The translations under genes and the position numbers were made by a program. From Phoenicibacter congonensis (lineage in GTDB: Bacteria > Actinomycetota > Coriobacteriia > Coriobacteriales > Eggerthellaceae), in contig JAUMVS010000041.1 of the NCBI GenBank assembly GCA_030530045.1, forward strand, positions 1 through 5,612: DNA of 5,612 nucleotides, in the 5' to 3' direction. Below, one piece after another: positions 5,588-5,612 of this stretch. The notes beneath the pieces are model-generated. The model made no database searches. It worked only from the letters and a program-made list of their open reading frames with translations, and had not been told where the DNA came from. Position 1 is the stretch's first letter. Every line of letters begins with the position of its first letter.

Positions 5588-5612
5588 AAAGCCCGCAACT
5601 TGGCGGGCTTTA
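5588..5612 (+). terminator. Rho-independent terminator of pdxST
   Basis: The stem AAAGCCCGC (5588-5596) pairs with GCGGGCTTT (5603-5611) around the loop AACTTG, seven bases after the pdxT stop. The A-run before the stem and the T-run starting within it are typical of a terminator and could work in both directions. The window ends at once, so the full T-tract is not visible. Confidence 0.88.

Noticed and set aside
1..5612. CRISPR arrays, insertion sequences, att duplications, toxin-antitoxin pairs
   Set aside because: No regularly spaced repeats, transposase or integrase motifs were found, nor any second copy of a tRNA 3' end acting as an attachment site. The DUF3841 pair does not resemble a toxin-antitoxin module because its members are paralogues of equal size.

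Overview
The window looks like an ordinary chromosomal segment of a bacterium with near-balanced base composition. An actinobacterium, possibly a Coriobacteriia-like one, is the best guess. This rests on soft signs: GTG starts, one gene that appears to be transcribed without a leader, CCA-encoded tRNAs, and a PdxR/pdxST layout with PdxR-like half-sites resembling those described for Corynebacterium. It is inference, not proof.

Layout. The left edge holds the 3' part of a tRNA-Lys(CTT), then a complete tRNA with a CAT anticodon, most likely the lysidine-modified tRNA-Ile2. Two tandem, overlapping genes (193-756 and 720-1298, + strand) follow directly. They encode paralogous proteins that I place in the uncharacterised DUF3841 family. 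They meet, with a 1-bp gap, a convergent gene (1300-2178, - strand) for a stand-alone radical SAM protein of unknown substrate. That gene has a near-consensus promoter whose predicted start falls on the A of its ATG, so its mRNA is probably leaderless.

The right half is a vitamin B6 locus. pdxR (2370-3833, - strand) encodes a MocR-type regulator with a GntR winged helix and an aminotransferase-like domain. It is divergent from pdxS and pdxT (+ strand), the synthase and glutaminase subunits of the DXP-independent pyridoxal 5'-phosphate synthase. The 153-bp divergent region carries candidate promoters and PdxR-like half-sites. A rho-independent hairpin closes the operon at the right edge. PdxR probably senses PLP and controls pdxST.

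Nothing here is clearly a new multi-gene system. The points most worth a second look are the tandem DUF3841 pair abutting a tRNA, the leaderless radical SAM gene, a low-complexity insertion of about 28 residues in PdxT, the lysine-rich segments in PdxR, and the candidate operators. No mobile element, CRISPR array or riboswitch was recognised, and no gene-free stretch exceeds 300 bases.
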